A stretch of DNA of 64,000 nt, from the NCBI GenBank assembly GCA_018881555.1, contig JACAXG010000007.1:5656643-5720642 (forward strand). Direction: 5' to 3'. Of the stretch, positions 1 to 10,439 are shown one piece after another. The notes beneath the pieces were generated by a model. The model was not told where the DNA came from, ran no database searches, and saw only the letters and a program-made list of their open reading frames with translations. How positions within the stretch are numbered: position 1 is the first letter of the stretch; each line of letters starts with the position of its first letter. The position numbers and the translations under genes were made by a program. The DNA is from Amblyornis subalaris (lineage: Eukaryota > Chordata > Aves > Passeriformes > Ptilonorhynchidae).

Positions 1-135
1 CTGGNTAGAATCAGCCCAGTCTGACTTGGAGACATGGCTGAAACCCTTCTGAGGAGAAAGCGGAGACAGGACAAGCTGTGCCACACACCCCTCTGCTGCA
101 GCTCTCCAGCCTGCCCCAGCCCCATCCAGTAGCAT
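1..135. other. GC-rich edge segment
   Basis: The first 135 bases are clearly richer in G and C than what follows, with CTGCTGCAG-type and CCTGCCCCAGCCCC runs. After about 136 the sequence turns AT-rich with stretches such as AATTAATTAAATTATT. On the minus strand one frame stays open across the whole piece and there is a pyrimidine-rich CTTTCTCCTCAG acceptor-like site at about 45-56, so it could be part of an exon, a repeat end or a regulatory element cut by the window edge. I do not recognise a protein or repeat family. Confidence 0.2.
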
Positions 136-2540
136 GTTGCCAAAATGACTTAAATTATGTAAAAATATTAACATTATTTATTTACTTCCATTTTTTAAAC
201 AATTAATTAAATTATTAAATCTTTTAAATTATTTTTTAAAATATGTAACTTATATTAAACACACACAAAATACAGAAATACTACTGGTGTGAAAGAAGAA
301 CTGCACACCAAAAAAAGTTAGTAAAGAATAGTCATTTCAGGCATATTTACTTACTGGAACAAAACCTGCAAAGTTATGAAGTTTCATGAAACAAGTAGCT
401 AGAAAATAAAACATAAAAATTGCCAAGCTGTCAGGATACAACTAAGCTAATATCTTAANCATAATGGACAAACTTATTCACTAAAAGTTAAATAACCCAG
501 ATAAACCATCAATGTGCAAATATACAGCACAGAAACAAATACACACTATTACAAACTTAATGCACTCATGAAGAAAATTCTATGAGTTTGGAAGACAGAG
601 GAAAACAAGATTAGGGCAGTTACTGGGCGTTCAGAGCGCTACCTGTCAGATAAAAGCAAAATAAACTTGCTTTGGGCACCTTTCTAAATTAACAATGTAA
701 GCTTTTGTAGTTTATTCAAAAAAAATAAAAATAAAAAAAACAAAAAAATTTAGTTTCTTCCCCAAACCCATCTGCCATATAATTCGATTCTGTGGTCATC
801 ACACACAGATTCTGTAAAATCAAAGTACAGATGGTGGTTTATTACTAAATAACATAGGAGGCTTAGAATAGATGATACATTTGGTCATTTTTGCACATAA
901 ANTCCCTGATTAAGTATGAAAAATGTGAACATTTGTTTATCTTGGAAAAACTGCTATTACTTGTCAAGCATGACCAATTAGGTATTTCTAAACTGTTATC
1001 CATATAATTAAGAAAAACAGCCATCTGTAAAGTCAGAAGTTTGCATCTCTGGTTTTCACGTGTTTGGTTTGTGGCTGTTTCCCCACTACCACCATCCTCC
1101 CAGCTTATTAATGGAATTTTACTGGTCTGTTTTGCTTATAAAGCAGTAACACAAAAAGCATGGAGAATGCTGANCGCAACAGGTCTATGGAAACTTCCTT
1201 AATTTTTCCTTGTCTTTTTTTTTGTTTTCTCTTCTTTTAAAGACAGATATAAGCTGGAGATAAGGACAGAAAATGAGGCAGCTTCTAAGAAATACTTGTA
1301 TTTTTCATCCTCCTCTGCACTTAATGGATGTACAAGACATAGATAACCCNAAAAAGAAAAAAAAAGAAAGCTTTTTTTTTTTCTCACTGTTGATTGTTTG
1401 AGGTTTAAAATGGAGAAAGAAAAAATGCCATTTACTTGTAGATTCTGTATGGTTAAAGCAAAACTTAGCCATAGAAATACAGCAAGCAAAAGTAACTGCA
1501 GTTTAAGTTGATATAACAGTGTTTGTGTAATGCAGGTGGGGTCAATCAAGACATTTAGACCTTTTTAACATGGCATTAGAATTAAGGTGTGGATTAATTA
1601 TGTTATTTTCTGGACAATTGAAGCTTAAGATAAAATAGTCCAATTCTAAGACAATTCAGAAGTTCTACACTCACTTCTAGAAAAATATCTTCAGAGATAC
1701 AGGAAACAAANTACCACCAACATTTACGGTTGGAGGATGGTGACTCATTTTAACCCGATATAATGGAATATTAAAGAGCCATCAGCTGAGAAGCCAAGAG
1801 TTTGTTATTAGGAACCGCAGTATTAAGTGAGTTAGATTGCAAATGATGTTTGTCTACACAGGAAACTTTGTTTTTCAGAGCTCTGAACCAGTTATTTTTA
1901 GTGTTCCATGGCTCTGATGCCTTGTTTCCTTACGNCTATTCTCAGAGAGGAGCTGATGTAGAGAAGGCCTTCTGAGGAGAACAAATACCAGAGATTACGC
2001 CTTGCATGGAAAAAAAATGAAATATATCTTTCATATATAGAGAATAGAATATACAGAATTTCTAAGTTTTTAATATTTCTAGCTAAAATCCATACCTTTT
2101 TTTCCATTCCTTTATTCATTTATCACACAAGACTGCTTCATATATTGGTGTGTCCAATGCAAGATGTATTTTGATTTTATCATCAATGTTGTGCACTTAA
2201 CAGTGAAGAATACAAGCTGCAAGTTTGCATGGCATGCCTAAAATACCTCCTTAAGAGAGAAAATTACAGTCACTGTATAGTATCAGAACATGGCAATTTT
2301 TGTCATGCACTGTCAAAAACGATTGAGGTAGCACTATTCTCTCCAAGATTCTTATAAATAGTGTAAGAAAGAGCCTCAAATTCCTGTGCTTCATTAGCAC
2401 AGACGGTTCCTGTGGTGCTATACAAGTCTGAANAGAGATGTGCCTTTAAATATTCCTCCCTTCTTGCTCAATAAATTGAGATACAGAGGTTAGCATTTAC
2501 TATGTATTAAAAGCAGTTCATTAAACAATCCAGAGTAACA
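136..2540. other. AT-rich stretch without recognisable gene
   Basis: AT-rich intergenic or intronic DNA with A/T homopolymers (A-rich tract near 717-750, T-rich tract near 1371-1381). The short minus-strand frames here (for example 1199-1549 and 1898-2119) are dominated by Leu, Phe, Ser and Lys, as expected for random AT-rich sequence. No repeat family, RNA gene or splice structure is recognised. Confidence 0.5.
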
Positions 2541-2702
2541 GCTTGGAGTTTAGTTGGTAGCTATTAGCAATACTGTCTGCGAAACAGCTGCTTGATTTAA
2601 TTGGCAAACACTGGTTCCTTTCATTTACGAGCAGAATTGGAGCCTCTCTGCTTTCCAACAAGCTAAAAACTGCACCCATTCTAAAACAGACACTATTTAA
2701 CC

Positions 2703-2731
2703 TTCTGCATTAACTTACCATTAATGCAGAA
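2703..2731. repeat. Perfect 11-bp inverted repeat
   Basis: TTCTGCATTAA at 2703-2713 is an exact reverse complement of TTAATGCAGAA at 2721-2731, with a 7-base loop CTTACCA. A further copy of the GCATTAA core lies at 2764-2770. Read on the minus strand, the loop carries a near-ideal splice donor (ATG then GTAAGT at 2718-2713). It could be a transcription factor dimer site, an RNA stem-loop or chance. Confidence 0.6.
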
Positions 2732-2759
2732 AAATCCCACCTTCCAGTCAGCTTAACCC
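2719..2759 (-). CDS. Weak candidate micro-exon
   Basis: On the minus strand, TTTTTTTTAATGCATAG ends at 2760, followed by 41 bases that end ATG and then GTAAGT, a strong donor. If two bases complete a split codon the segment reads GVKLTGRWDFSALM without a stop and leaves phase 0. That entry phase fits the exit phase of the candidate exon at 3740-3835. The acceptor is mediocre, the segment is tiny, and it overlaps a perfect hairpin, so chance is the leading explanation. No family is recognised. Confidence 0.1.
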
Positions 2760-3739
2760 CTATGCATTAAAAAAAAGTATCAGCTGACAATCTTGGCTAA
2801 CAGAAATCATTTTGAAAGTGATTTTTTTCCCACAGCTCAAACTTCTGCTGTAAAAAACACAAAAAAGTTGAGTCAAATGTTGAAGTGGGTAGGTCAGATG
2901 GAGTGAATCAATCACGAATTATTGGGTAATGGGGATGTGCATGGTGTCTGATGCAGTTCTACTGAATGGTCATACACACAACCCAAATGTCTCTGTGAGT
3001 TCACTAATGGTCTTTCTTCCATCCTGCCCTCAGCTGTTCTTATAACTCAATGCTTTCTTCACCAGCAAAGTGTTTTCTCTCTCTCCTTGCAGACAATGCT
3101 GCCATCGTGACCACTGTGTAAAATTTAATCTCCGAAGAAATTCTCTATAAAACTTGAGCTAAAATACATAAACCTCCAAACTATATTGGTGATCTTAACA
3201 TATTTGAGAGAGAAAAATACCTATCTACAATTCTGTTAGGAATATTAACTCAATATTGTCATCAATAAATAATGATGTAGAAAATTGTAAAGAAACATTC
3301 CTTTAACAGATGAAAGCTAGACACACTTTTCACTGTACAATTACATTTCCATTCTTTTAACTACATAAGCAGTATATCTTGTTCTATGTACATCACTACT
3401 GTGACCTTGAGAAGCAAATAAAAATTGGTATGTACACACCCAACCAGGCAGCAGCTTCTTAAGAGTAAGAACACAAGAACAGAGCAAAGGTTTTGTGATA
3501 CTTCCCCACGTAGAACTTTCCAATGCTGAGCAGCTTAAGGACTTTCTGAGATGGATGTCCCATTCACTCATCTTTAGTCTTAAAACAGGCATATAAAAGT
3601 AACACCAAACAACATCTTTCATACATTTTGTTCGCAATTCAACAGCAGAAACGCATGAAAATTCTTCAGCCAATTAATGCACAACTAATATGCCACATAC
3701 AAAAAGGAAATGTAGATGATATTTTTGTTATTATAATAC

Positions 3740-3835
3740 CTTTGAATTGTGGCATCATCACTACAACATGCAGAGACATAAATTTTGTGCTGTCTTTGTA
3801 CTCCCGTGCAAGGAGGAAAGCGTCCTGGATCTTCA
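3740..3835 (-). CDS. Candidate internal coding exon, family unknown
   Basis: The minus strand shows a pyrimidine-rich acceptor TTGTTTCTTGCCCTAG just before 3835 and a donor AAG|GTATTA at 3740/3739. The enclosed 96 bases are a multiple of three and have one open frame in phase 1-1. It begins VKIQDAFLLAREYKDS and ends LHVVVMMPQFK, with charge balance and residue use much more protein-like than the neighbouring open frames. I do not recognise the family, and no signal or membrane segment is visible. The frame runs on past the donor, so the exon edges rest only on splice-like consensus. It could also be a chance frame or a lncRNA exon. Confidence 0.22.
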
Positions 3836-6800
3836 CTAGGGCAAGAAACAATACAGACTCATTCTCACTATTCTTTCTCACACACATATATTAGAAATGT
3901 AAAGTTTAACCCCAAGATAAGCCCCCGGGACTCATTACATTGTAAACATCCTTCTTGAATTATATTTACTTTCACGTATTGAGTGTGCCAAGCTTTTGCC
4001 CATTTCTGGGGTCAGTGTTTTTGACCTGCTTCCCACTGATAGCAGCCTCCACCTGGGAGGTTATCAGCAGAGCCTGCCAGGATGGGAACAGAATCAGAAC
4101 TTCACATTCAAAATTGAAAATGGAATGCAATATTTTCTTTTGAACAGAACTTATCACGCAATTGTAGAAGCAAATTTCATCTGTGGCTTCTGTTAACTTC
4201 CCGGTCTTCTATCTGACAGAATAGACAGCTAAATCTCCCTGCAGAGTGACTACAATCTGAATATGTCAAAAAGACAACNAGGGATCATTTAAACATTGCA
4301 TTTTCTTTTAAACAGCATTACAGTCAAACGTACAAAGAGGCATCTGTCTGTCATTCCTTTCAAGATCTCNACAGGCCTTAGACTCACACTTTTCAAGAAT
4401 AGCACTGTCCCCCCTGAGNGCTATTACATACTTCAAAATCTACAAAGCAAGACCTAGGTCAGGAAAACAATAATTATTTTAACAAAAAATGTTGTCTTTC
4501 CTCCCTCCAACATTTTAGACTACTTCAGTGAAAGGCTAGATCTAAAAATATTTTGTTGACATCATAATTATTNCAATTAGATTCAATTTTCTTTTAATGT
4601 TATCCTGTCAAGCTATGTCTCTTCCTTTAGGAGTTTCAGGCTATTGCCTATTCATGCAGACATTTATTATGCTCCTGAGTAAGTTACAGACTATTTTCAG
4701 AGAAAATTCTGATATTGATTACAAACATTGATTCAATAGATTCTAAATCAAGTTTGTTTAAAAAAGAACTTAAAATAAAACCAGTTTCCAATGTCGCTGT
4801 GCTGATGGACTACATAGCAATTGCACCTTGCAGTGAGCACATTCAGTTCTAGNCGAAAGCCTTCAGGGATCCATGAAAAATTACCAGGGCTTTCATTTAA
4901 ACTATAATTCTACCGGACAGCCAGGTCAGATAATGTTCTTCAAAGACAGAATTAAAAAGTGGGAANATAATTCAAATGCACATAGACGGACATAAAATAT
5001 AAACCTATTCTCTTTTTAATACATGTAGGTTTAGTAAGTGTTATGATGAATGCAGGAATCACAGAATTTGTTTTGAAAAGGATAAAAAATATTCCACCAT
5101 ATGCCCAAATCTCTCTGGCATGTCCTATACTGACGCTCCCAACAGTGCCTCTACAGTGCTTGTAGGCGTGTTTTTCCGGGATTATGAACTCCTCCAAAGT
5201 CTCAGCAGTCCCACCACAGTCTTCAACAATATTTATTCCANATTCCACACTAATAGACTTTCATAACATTTCACTTTACTGCAATACTTTTGTAAATAAA
5301 GCAGGCAGTAACTTCCTGCCTTCTTCTGTGTATTCAAATACTGTCACATATACTATTAATTTTGAGTCTGGTTTTAGCCTGTCTGAGNCTTTGAAGTCAG
5401 AGGCGGACTGCACACCTGGTATGCATAGTCATGGTCAGATTAAAATATTAGTGGGCAGAGGANAGTCCTATTAAAATTAATAAAATTAATGCTATTAAAA
5501 TTAATAATCTTGCATGTAAGGGAGCAGAAGAGGAACCCATGGAGCTTAGATTACCCAGAGCTGGCACAAAAGAAAGAGATGACTGAATATACAGAAAATC
5601 TGGAATACATACTACAATTATTAGCATAATTTCCTGTCAGCAAATCATATACAGAAAACCCTAGGAAAATACATGCCNTATCTTCCTTTTGTGACTGATT
5701 TACATGAAAGGTGACAATTTTTAATTTCTACTGCTTATAAATCTTACTTAGAACAGAACAGAAATAGGTCTGAACTGTTTACTTGACNGCTCTAAATGGC
5801 ACTGCATGCGCCTCTACAATGTCCTCCCCAACATCCAGTCTGAGTTTCTTTCAATTTACTTTTTAACCAACATAGCTAGTTACAAGCAAAAACTCTGTTA
5901 AAAGATCATGAATCTGCAGTCAAGGACTGAAAAATGAAGAAATGCAAGAATTAACCCTGACTGTGCATTTTTAATTCCCTGTACCCCCCTGCCTGTATGC
6001 ATCTTNATACAGTTTTTAATTACTTAATTGCATTTTGTGTAGGATGGACAGTGCTCGAGGGATGAATTAGGGTCACTCAATGAATGAAGCTGTCATCTGT
6101 GGGACTTCTGCCCTAGCTGATACAAAAATTGTGAGGTGGAAACTGAATATACAATCAGTCATTTACTAGGAGCCTAGGTTTGATAAGTTATTTAGCATTC
6201 AGCCAAGTGTGATGTTTGTCACTGTACTGATATGGACAACACAGCAGTAAGTCTCATTGCAACCTCTGATCTTCTTAATAAGAAACAATGTAATGAGAAT
6301 GAGATGGATGGATGAAGATGAAAGAGAGAGAAACAATAAGATGTGGACAGATGTTAAGCAATGAAAAGCAATAATCATAATAAGACTATTTTAATATTTC
6401 TTCCCATGCAGNTAGTCATGATATTTTTTTCCTGTAGGAAAACAGAAGTACAGTTTTCTAGCACAATTTTGTTCCATTNGTTCAATTTTGCCATAAAAGT
6501 GTGGGTTTTTGAGACGTGGGGTTGGAGTAGAGTAAGGTATTTTAAAAGCATATTTTGACTTCTGAAAATGTATCTATACTTTCATAGATGAGAACTGCGG
6601 TGACTTGGAGGCTAAATTCCATGTACCAGAACATGTATTCTGAAACCAGAATCAACCTCTGCAAAGGTTCACAAGAAACATTTACCTGCTGAATTAGAAC
6701 AGATGCCATGTGAGTACCTCAAGAAGTTCAGTATATAACAATGTCTGTGAACCTCATCTTGCAAAATTGGCAGAAAATCTGGTAGCAAATAGAATTGCAA

Positions 6801-8870
6801 TGGTTTCCCCTTTCAAAAGCCAATAGTGCACCATGAAGACAGAGGCAGAACTTTCAATATGNGCATAGAAACCAAAATGGAAAGACCTAATTTCAATTTC
6901 CCAGGCTGCCAGGAGAAACAGTAATTAAAGCTGAAAATAATTTCTGCCATCTTACCTTTATGATTAATAAACAACTGCAGGATCTCCCAGAGTATTTTGC
7001 AACTCTTACTCTACCACAAATTGCTCTCAGAGNTCTGACAGGAGCCATCTCAACCTCCTTTACTCCACCGGGATGACGTGCACAGTGTGGGATGGCAGAG
7101 CTGAAAGTGGAAGGTGGATTTCATTTTTATTTTTTAAAAAGCCTTAGAGTCCCTATTTTTTAAAGGTGACAACATTCTGAGATTTGAGAAAAGTGAGTCA
7201 NCTGAGTATTGATCTTACAGTTTTTCATAAAACCTACAGTAGAAAGTTCTTAGGTAAATTAGACAATCCAGGCAAAGTTCATTAGGGTCAATCATTCGAA
7301 ATGGGGCCAAATCTATAATATGCAAAATTCTGTGGCAGAACTNTTATTTGGCAGAGGTTGTGAGAAGAGTAAAAATGATTTTGATTTTCTAGCAGGNGAC
7401 AAAGGTTAATGGAATNTATTTTGTACAACATATAAGGTACTGCACTCAGTTCAAACTGGTACTAAAAGAAAAAAATGTTTTGGATAAATGTTAACATTTC
7501 TCTCATCATATTTAGGAAAAGTATAAAAATCAATCTCCTTGATCAATCATCTAACAATGCTTTTCTTTTCTCCCTAAATTGTTTATGCAATGTAATTTTT
7601 TAGTGCATTTATTATTGCACAGTATTTATTCTTCACTGATATATCCTCCAAGAGTATCTTCTCCCTGATTTGTAATTAAAGGGTTTATTCTCTTCATATA
7701 TAGGTGTTGTTTCGCTTTGGTTTTGCTCCCTCCCCACTCCCCAAGACATAGTTTTAACTTAAAGGGGNAAAGGAATGAACTTCAGACAAAGACTGGGGAG
7801 CCCAATCTAATGCAGCTTTTGGAAGACTTGTTTCGTGGACTCTTAACTAGTACAGAGTATGACAGTTTTGCTCCTTTAAAACAATTACTGAAATTCATAA
7901 TGAAATAGAAGAATGGGGGTATTATGTCAAAAATATTGATACTTCCTTTGGCAGACCGGTGTGGAAAACAGAATAAAGATGTGGGTAGTGATGGGAAAAA
8001 ACCCCCACACCTGTACTGACCTGTAATACTGGGACAGTGAATTACTGTTTAGAAACTAGCTGAACTTTGAAAGTCCTTGTCAAAGTCTAATTATCTGAGT
8101 ATGTAATATCATATGATATGTAGCATATCTGCATAATGATGCAAGTCAGATTATGAAATACAAATTCTTTTTTTTTTCTTTTTTACAATGGAGATATTAT
8201 AGATACCAGTATATGTTATTGCTATAAAGAAAAAGGGGGAGGGGGGGAGCCGGAGAAGCCCAGTTTATTTTTTGTTTTACTGGGAAGTTAAGAATTTCTA
8301 CAGAATTATATTTTCTCAGTTTGCAATGTGACAGAAAAAATAATGTATTATAAAATAATAATTTAAAAAATTAAAATGGATGTTTTGCTTCAATTTGATA
8401 TTTTTGCATCTGCCTAACAGATGCAAAGTACTTTCAGAACAAGAGGCAATCTTAGAACACACAAAAAATCAATAATTTTAAAATTTCAGAACTAGGGGCT
8501 CAACTAAAACAACTTATTTTTTCTTTTCTTAAGGAAACAAAATAAACCTGATTGACACTGAGATGCAGCTTTCATTTTTGTAGCATCTGCATCTTTTCAT
8601 AGAAAATTATTCNTATTTATATCTCCGCTATGAGTATTAAGTTCTCAGCACATCTCCAATATCTTCTGAAGCTGCCATTGCAGGAAGTTGAAATTTTGTT
8701 TCTGGAATTTACAGTCCTAAGCATTTCACTATCAGAAACTGTTCCCAGAAAGGAATAAGAAACCTGCAGAAANTGAATGAGAAAATGAAGAAGAGACTTG
8801 CATCTCCCCCTAGAGAATGGGGTACCTTATCATCTATACTGAGCACNCATACAGCACAGTGACATTGTTG
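3836..8870. other. AT-rich stretch, no firm gene
   Basis: Mostly featureless AT-rich sequence with many single ambiguous bases. A minus-strand frame at 4952-5248 has a fairly protein-like start (about 48 residues, rich in E, G and H) but lacks convincing splice sites. Small local repeats occur at 5468-5507 and an imperfect hairpin at 4036-4067. A T-rich stretch at 8168-8182 is followed by a purine tract near 8228-8250. No transposon family is recognised. Confidence 0.4.
5468..5507. repeat. Short direct repeat, 24-bp period
   Basis: The 16-mer CTATTAAAATTAATAA occurs at 5468-5483 and again at 5492-5507. The intervening bases repeat the AAAATTAAT motif. This looks like replication slippage in AT-rich DNA, although it also multiplies TTAATA homeodomain-like cores. 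Confidence 0.6.
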
Positions 8871-9290
8871 TTCCCGTTTTGAAATCAATAGATATATACC
8901 TGCATCATCAAGGACAGATGCTGGGACCTCATCCCTCCTCACATTAGCCCTCATCAAGCTGCTTAGGGCTGCAAAGATGCCAATCAGTTTCTGAAAAGGA
9001 AATTCACTGCGTGCCCATAATAGCCTCACCCGCCAGGTCTGCCAATCAATAGTGACGCCGTGCCGTGCACTTCACCNGGCTCAGGGAATTTATGCCGATA
9101 CGTGGATGGAGATCATTAACCAAGCCTGAAAAGAAATAGTGGGGACTGCTTAAAGCAGTGCCTTTTGAGAGCCCTTTCACCTTAGCAAATGACATCTTTA
9201 ATAACCCAGTAACAAGTGGATGTTTTCATCAGCTGAAAGTCACCTGGCTCCTTGGGATCGGTTTGAAGTTTGTTAGAAGTCCTGTTTACT
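8870..9290. promoter_or_regulatory. Candidate conserved element around exon-like segment
   Basis: A repeat-free stretch with more CpG than its surroundings (for example GACGCCGTGCCGTG near 9053-9066, and ATACGTGG). It contains an odd perfect palindrome ACTGCTT-A-AAGCAGT at 9145-9159. It also contains the exon-like segment at 8900-8990. Retained CpG in otherwise AT-rich DNA suggests selection or recent origin, but it is not proof. It may be a conserved exon, an enhancer or both. Confidence 0.25.
8900..8990 (-). CDS. Candidate internal coding exon, family unknown
   Basis: On the minus strand, GAATTCCTTTTCAG forms a good acceptor next to 8990, and GATGCAG|GTATAT forms a donor at 8900/8899. The 91 bases between read in phase 0 from KLIGIFAALSSLMRA to PASVLDDA and leave one base (G) over. 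Joined to the TG that opens the segment at 3835 this would give a valine codon, so the two segments are phase-compatible. Residue use is protein-like (alternating hydrophobic and charged residues). The frame also stays open beyond the donor, which weakens the border call. I do not recognise the protein. Confidence 0.22.
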
Positions 9291-9889
9291 AAAGCCTAGA
9301 TGCCATCTTCATACTCGAAGAGTTTTGAGAAGTCCTGNTTTTTTAAATTAAAAATAGAAGCATATAAAAGTAAAAGCCTAAATTTCNCATTCCTCAAGCC
9401 ATAGTTAAATAATTAACTGAGAAATAACTGAGAAATTGAGACTTGGCAAACACGACCTCAGGTCTGAGCACACTTAAACAACTGAACAAGCTTATTTAGC
9501 AAAGACTTTATGAAGCAGCAAAACAGATGACAAACCTAATTTGTCACTGAAGGTCTTGCTGGCACTTCTGCAAAGTGAAAAGAAAGCATTCCCAAAACAC
9601 AACNTATTAAACACTTTTAGAAGGCTATTGATCGGTGGTCACTTCATGGGCTATAGCATGAGGAAACTGGGTTTCAGGTATTTTCATATGTTCTCTTTTT
9701 GTTGATTCAGAAATGTTCCTATCCTATTCNTTACACAATAACTAGCTTTTAATGCCACAGGCTATGAATAGCAATTGAGGTTTTAAAAAGAAAAGATNGT
9801 GGGTTTATATTAATTTTCTTTTTGAAGACTGAAAATGCAACAAATTATAGAAAATGTGAGTGTACCCAAAGAAAATGTATATAAAGAGA

Positions 9890-10110
9890 TCAGTTTTCAA
9901 ACTCTTTTGCCATCTGTCATCTGACAATGATTAATTGTGTGCGGGCTGTGATTGGGAATAATCAGTGTTTTAAAAACAAGAGCATTTCAATAGCATAGGT
10001 GTACTGCTGGCTATGATTTTCAGCATTCTTTCTCAGGAACACTGAGTTACACTAAGAGAGCACGTATCACCTACAGGCTCTTTTTCCTAGGAAATTTGTC
10101 TTTCCCCTTG
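9890..10110. promoter_or_regulatory. Candidate enhancer with E-box/SOX/homeodomain composite
   Basis: Two CATCTG E-boxes lie at 9911-9916 and 9918-9923. They are followed at once by ACAATG (9924-9929), ATT, and AATTGT (9933-9938). The last pair is a head-to-head SOX-type inverted repeat with a 3-base spacer and an ATTA core inside. CATCTG is the class bound by proneural bHLH factors, and paired ACAAWG sites with a 3-5 base gap are bound by SOXE dimers; both are family knowledge. Occupancy in this species is inference. Confidence 0.3.
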
Positions 10111-10439
10111 TCTTCTAGAGACACACAATGTATTTTTACAATTGACTAAGGAACCAGCAGGATACTATGGTTTGTCATAGAGCTCATCTGCTGAGAGAAA
10201 AAAAGCTCAAGTGAATCTATTTTTCTTTTTTAATGATTCAAAAGAGCGTGTTACAAGACCATCTGTTAGCNGCATTGGCTATCCACCCAGCATCTATTTT
10301 CAAAACTACTTGTCCGGCAGAAGATATCACAAATACTCTCCTTGTTCACGTCGCGCATCAAAAGCAAAGACGAAGGCAGCAGATAGCTCTGCTAAAAAAC
10401 ATAACTGAATATTTAAAAAATCAACTCTGAATGTTTGTG

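Larger units (their letters stand above)
2540..2765. promoter_or_regulatory. Candidate conserved non-coding element
   Basis: This stretch has balanced composition, few homopolymers and several homeodomain-type cores (TTTAATTGG, TTAATG, GCATTAA). It also holds the perfect hairpin at 2703-2731. Nothing identifies a gene product. The call is pattern-based only: such islands in AT-rich vertebrate deserts are often conserved enhancers, and an alignment would be needed to show that here. Confidence 0.22.

Noticed and set aside
3061..3121. Acceptor TTTTCTCTCTCTCCTTGCAG followed by a short open end and TAA (plus strand), like a terminal exon
   Set aside because: Only nine codons precede the stop, no matching upstream exon or polyadenylation context was found, and pyrimidine-rich AG sites are common in such DNA.
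4036..4067. Imperfect hairpin CTGATA..CCTCC / GGAGG..TATCAG
   Set aside because: The arms are interrupted by a 4-versus-1 base internal loop; likely chance.
4952..5248. Minus-strand frame with protein-like first 48 residues
   Set aside because: The acceptor-like TATTAG is poor, no GT donor of quality follows, and the phase does not fit the neighbouring exon-like segments.
10211..10430. Two overlapping 65-codon plus frames, one with a Lys/Arg/Gln-rich end
   Set aside because: No recognisable domain, no start context and no splice sites; overlapping frames of equal length point to chance.
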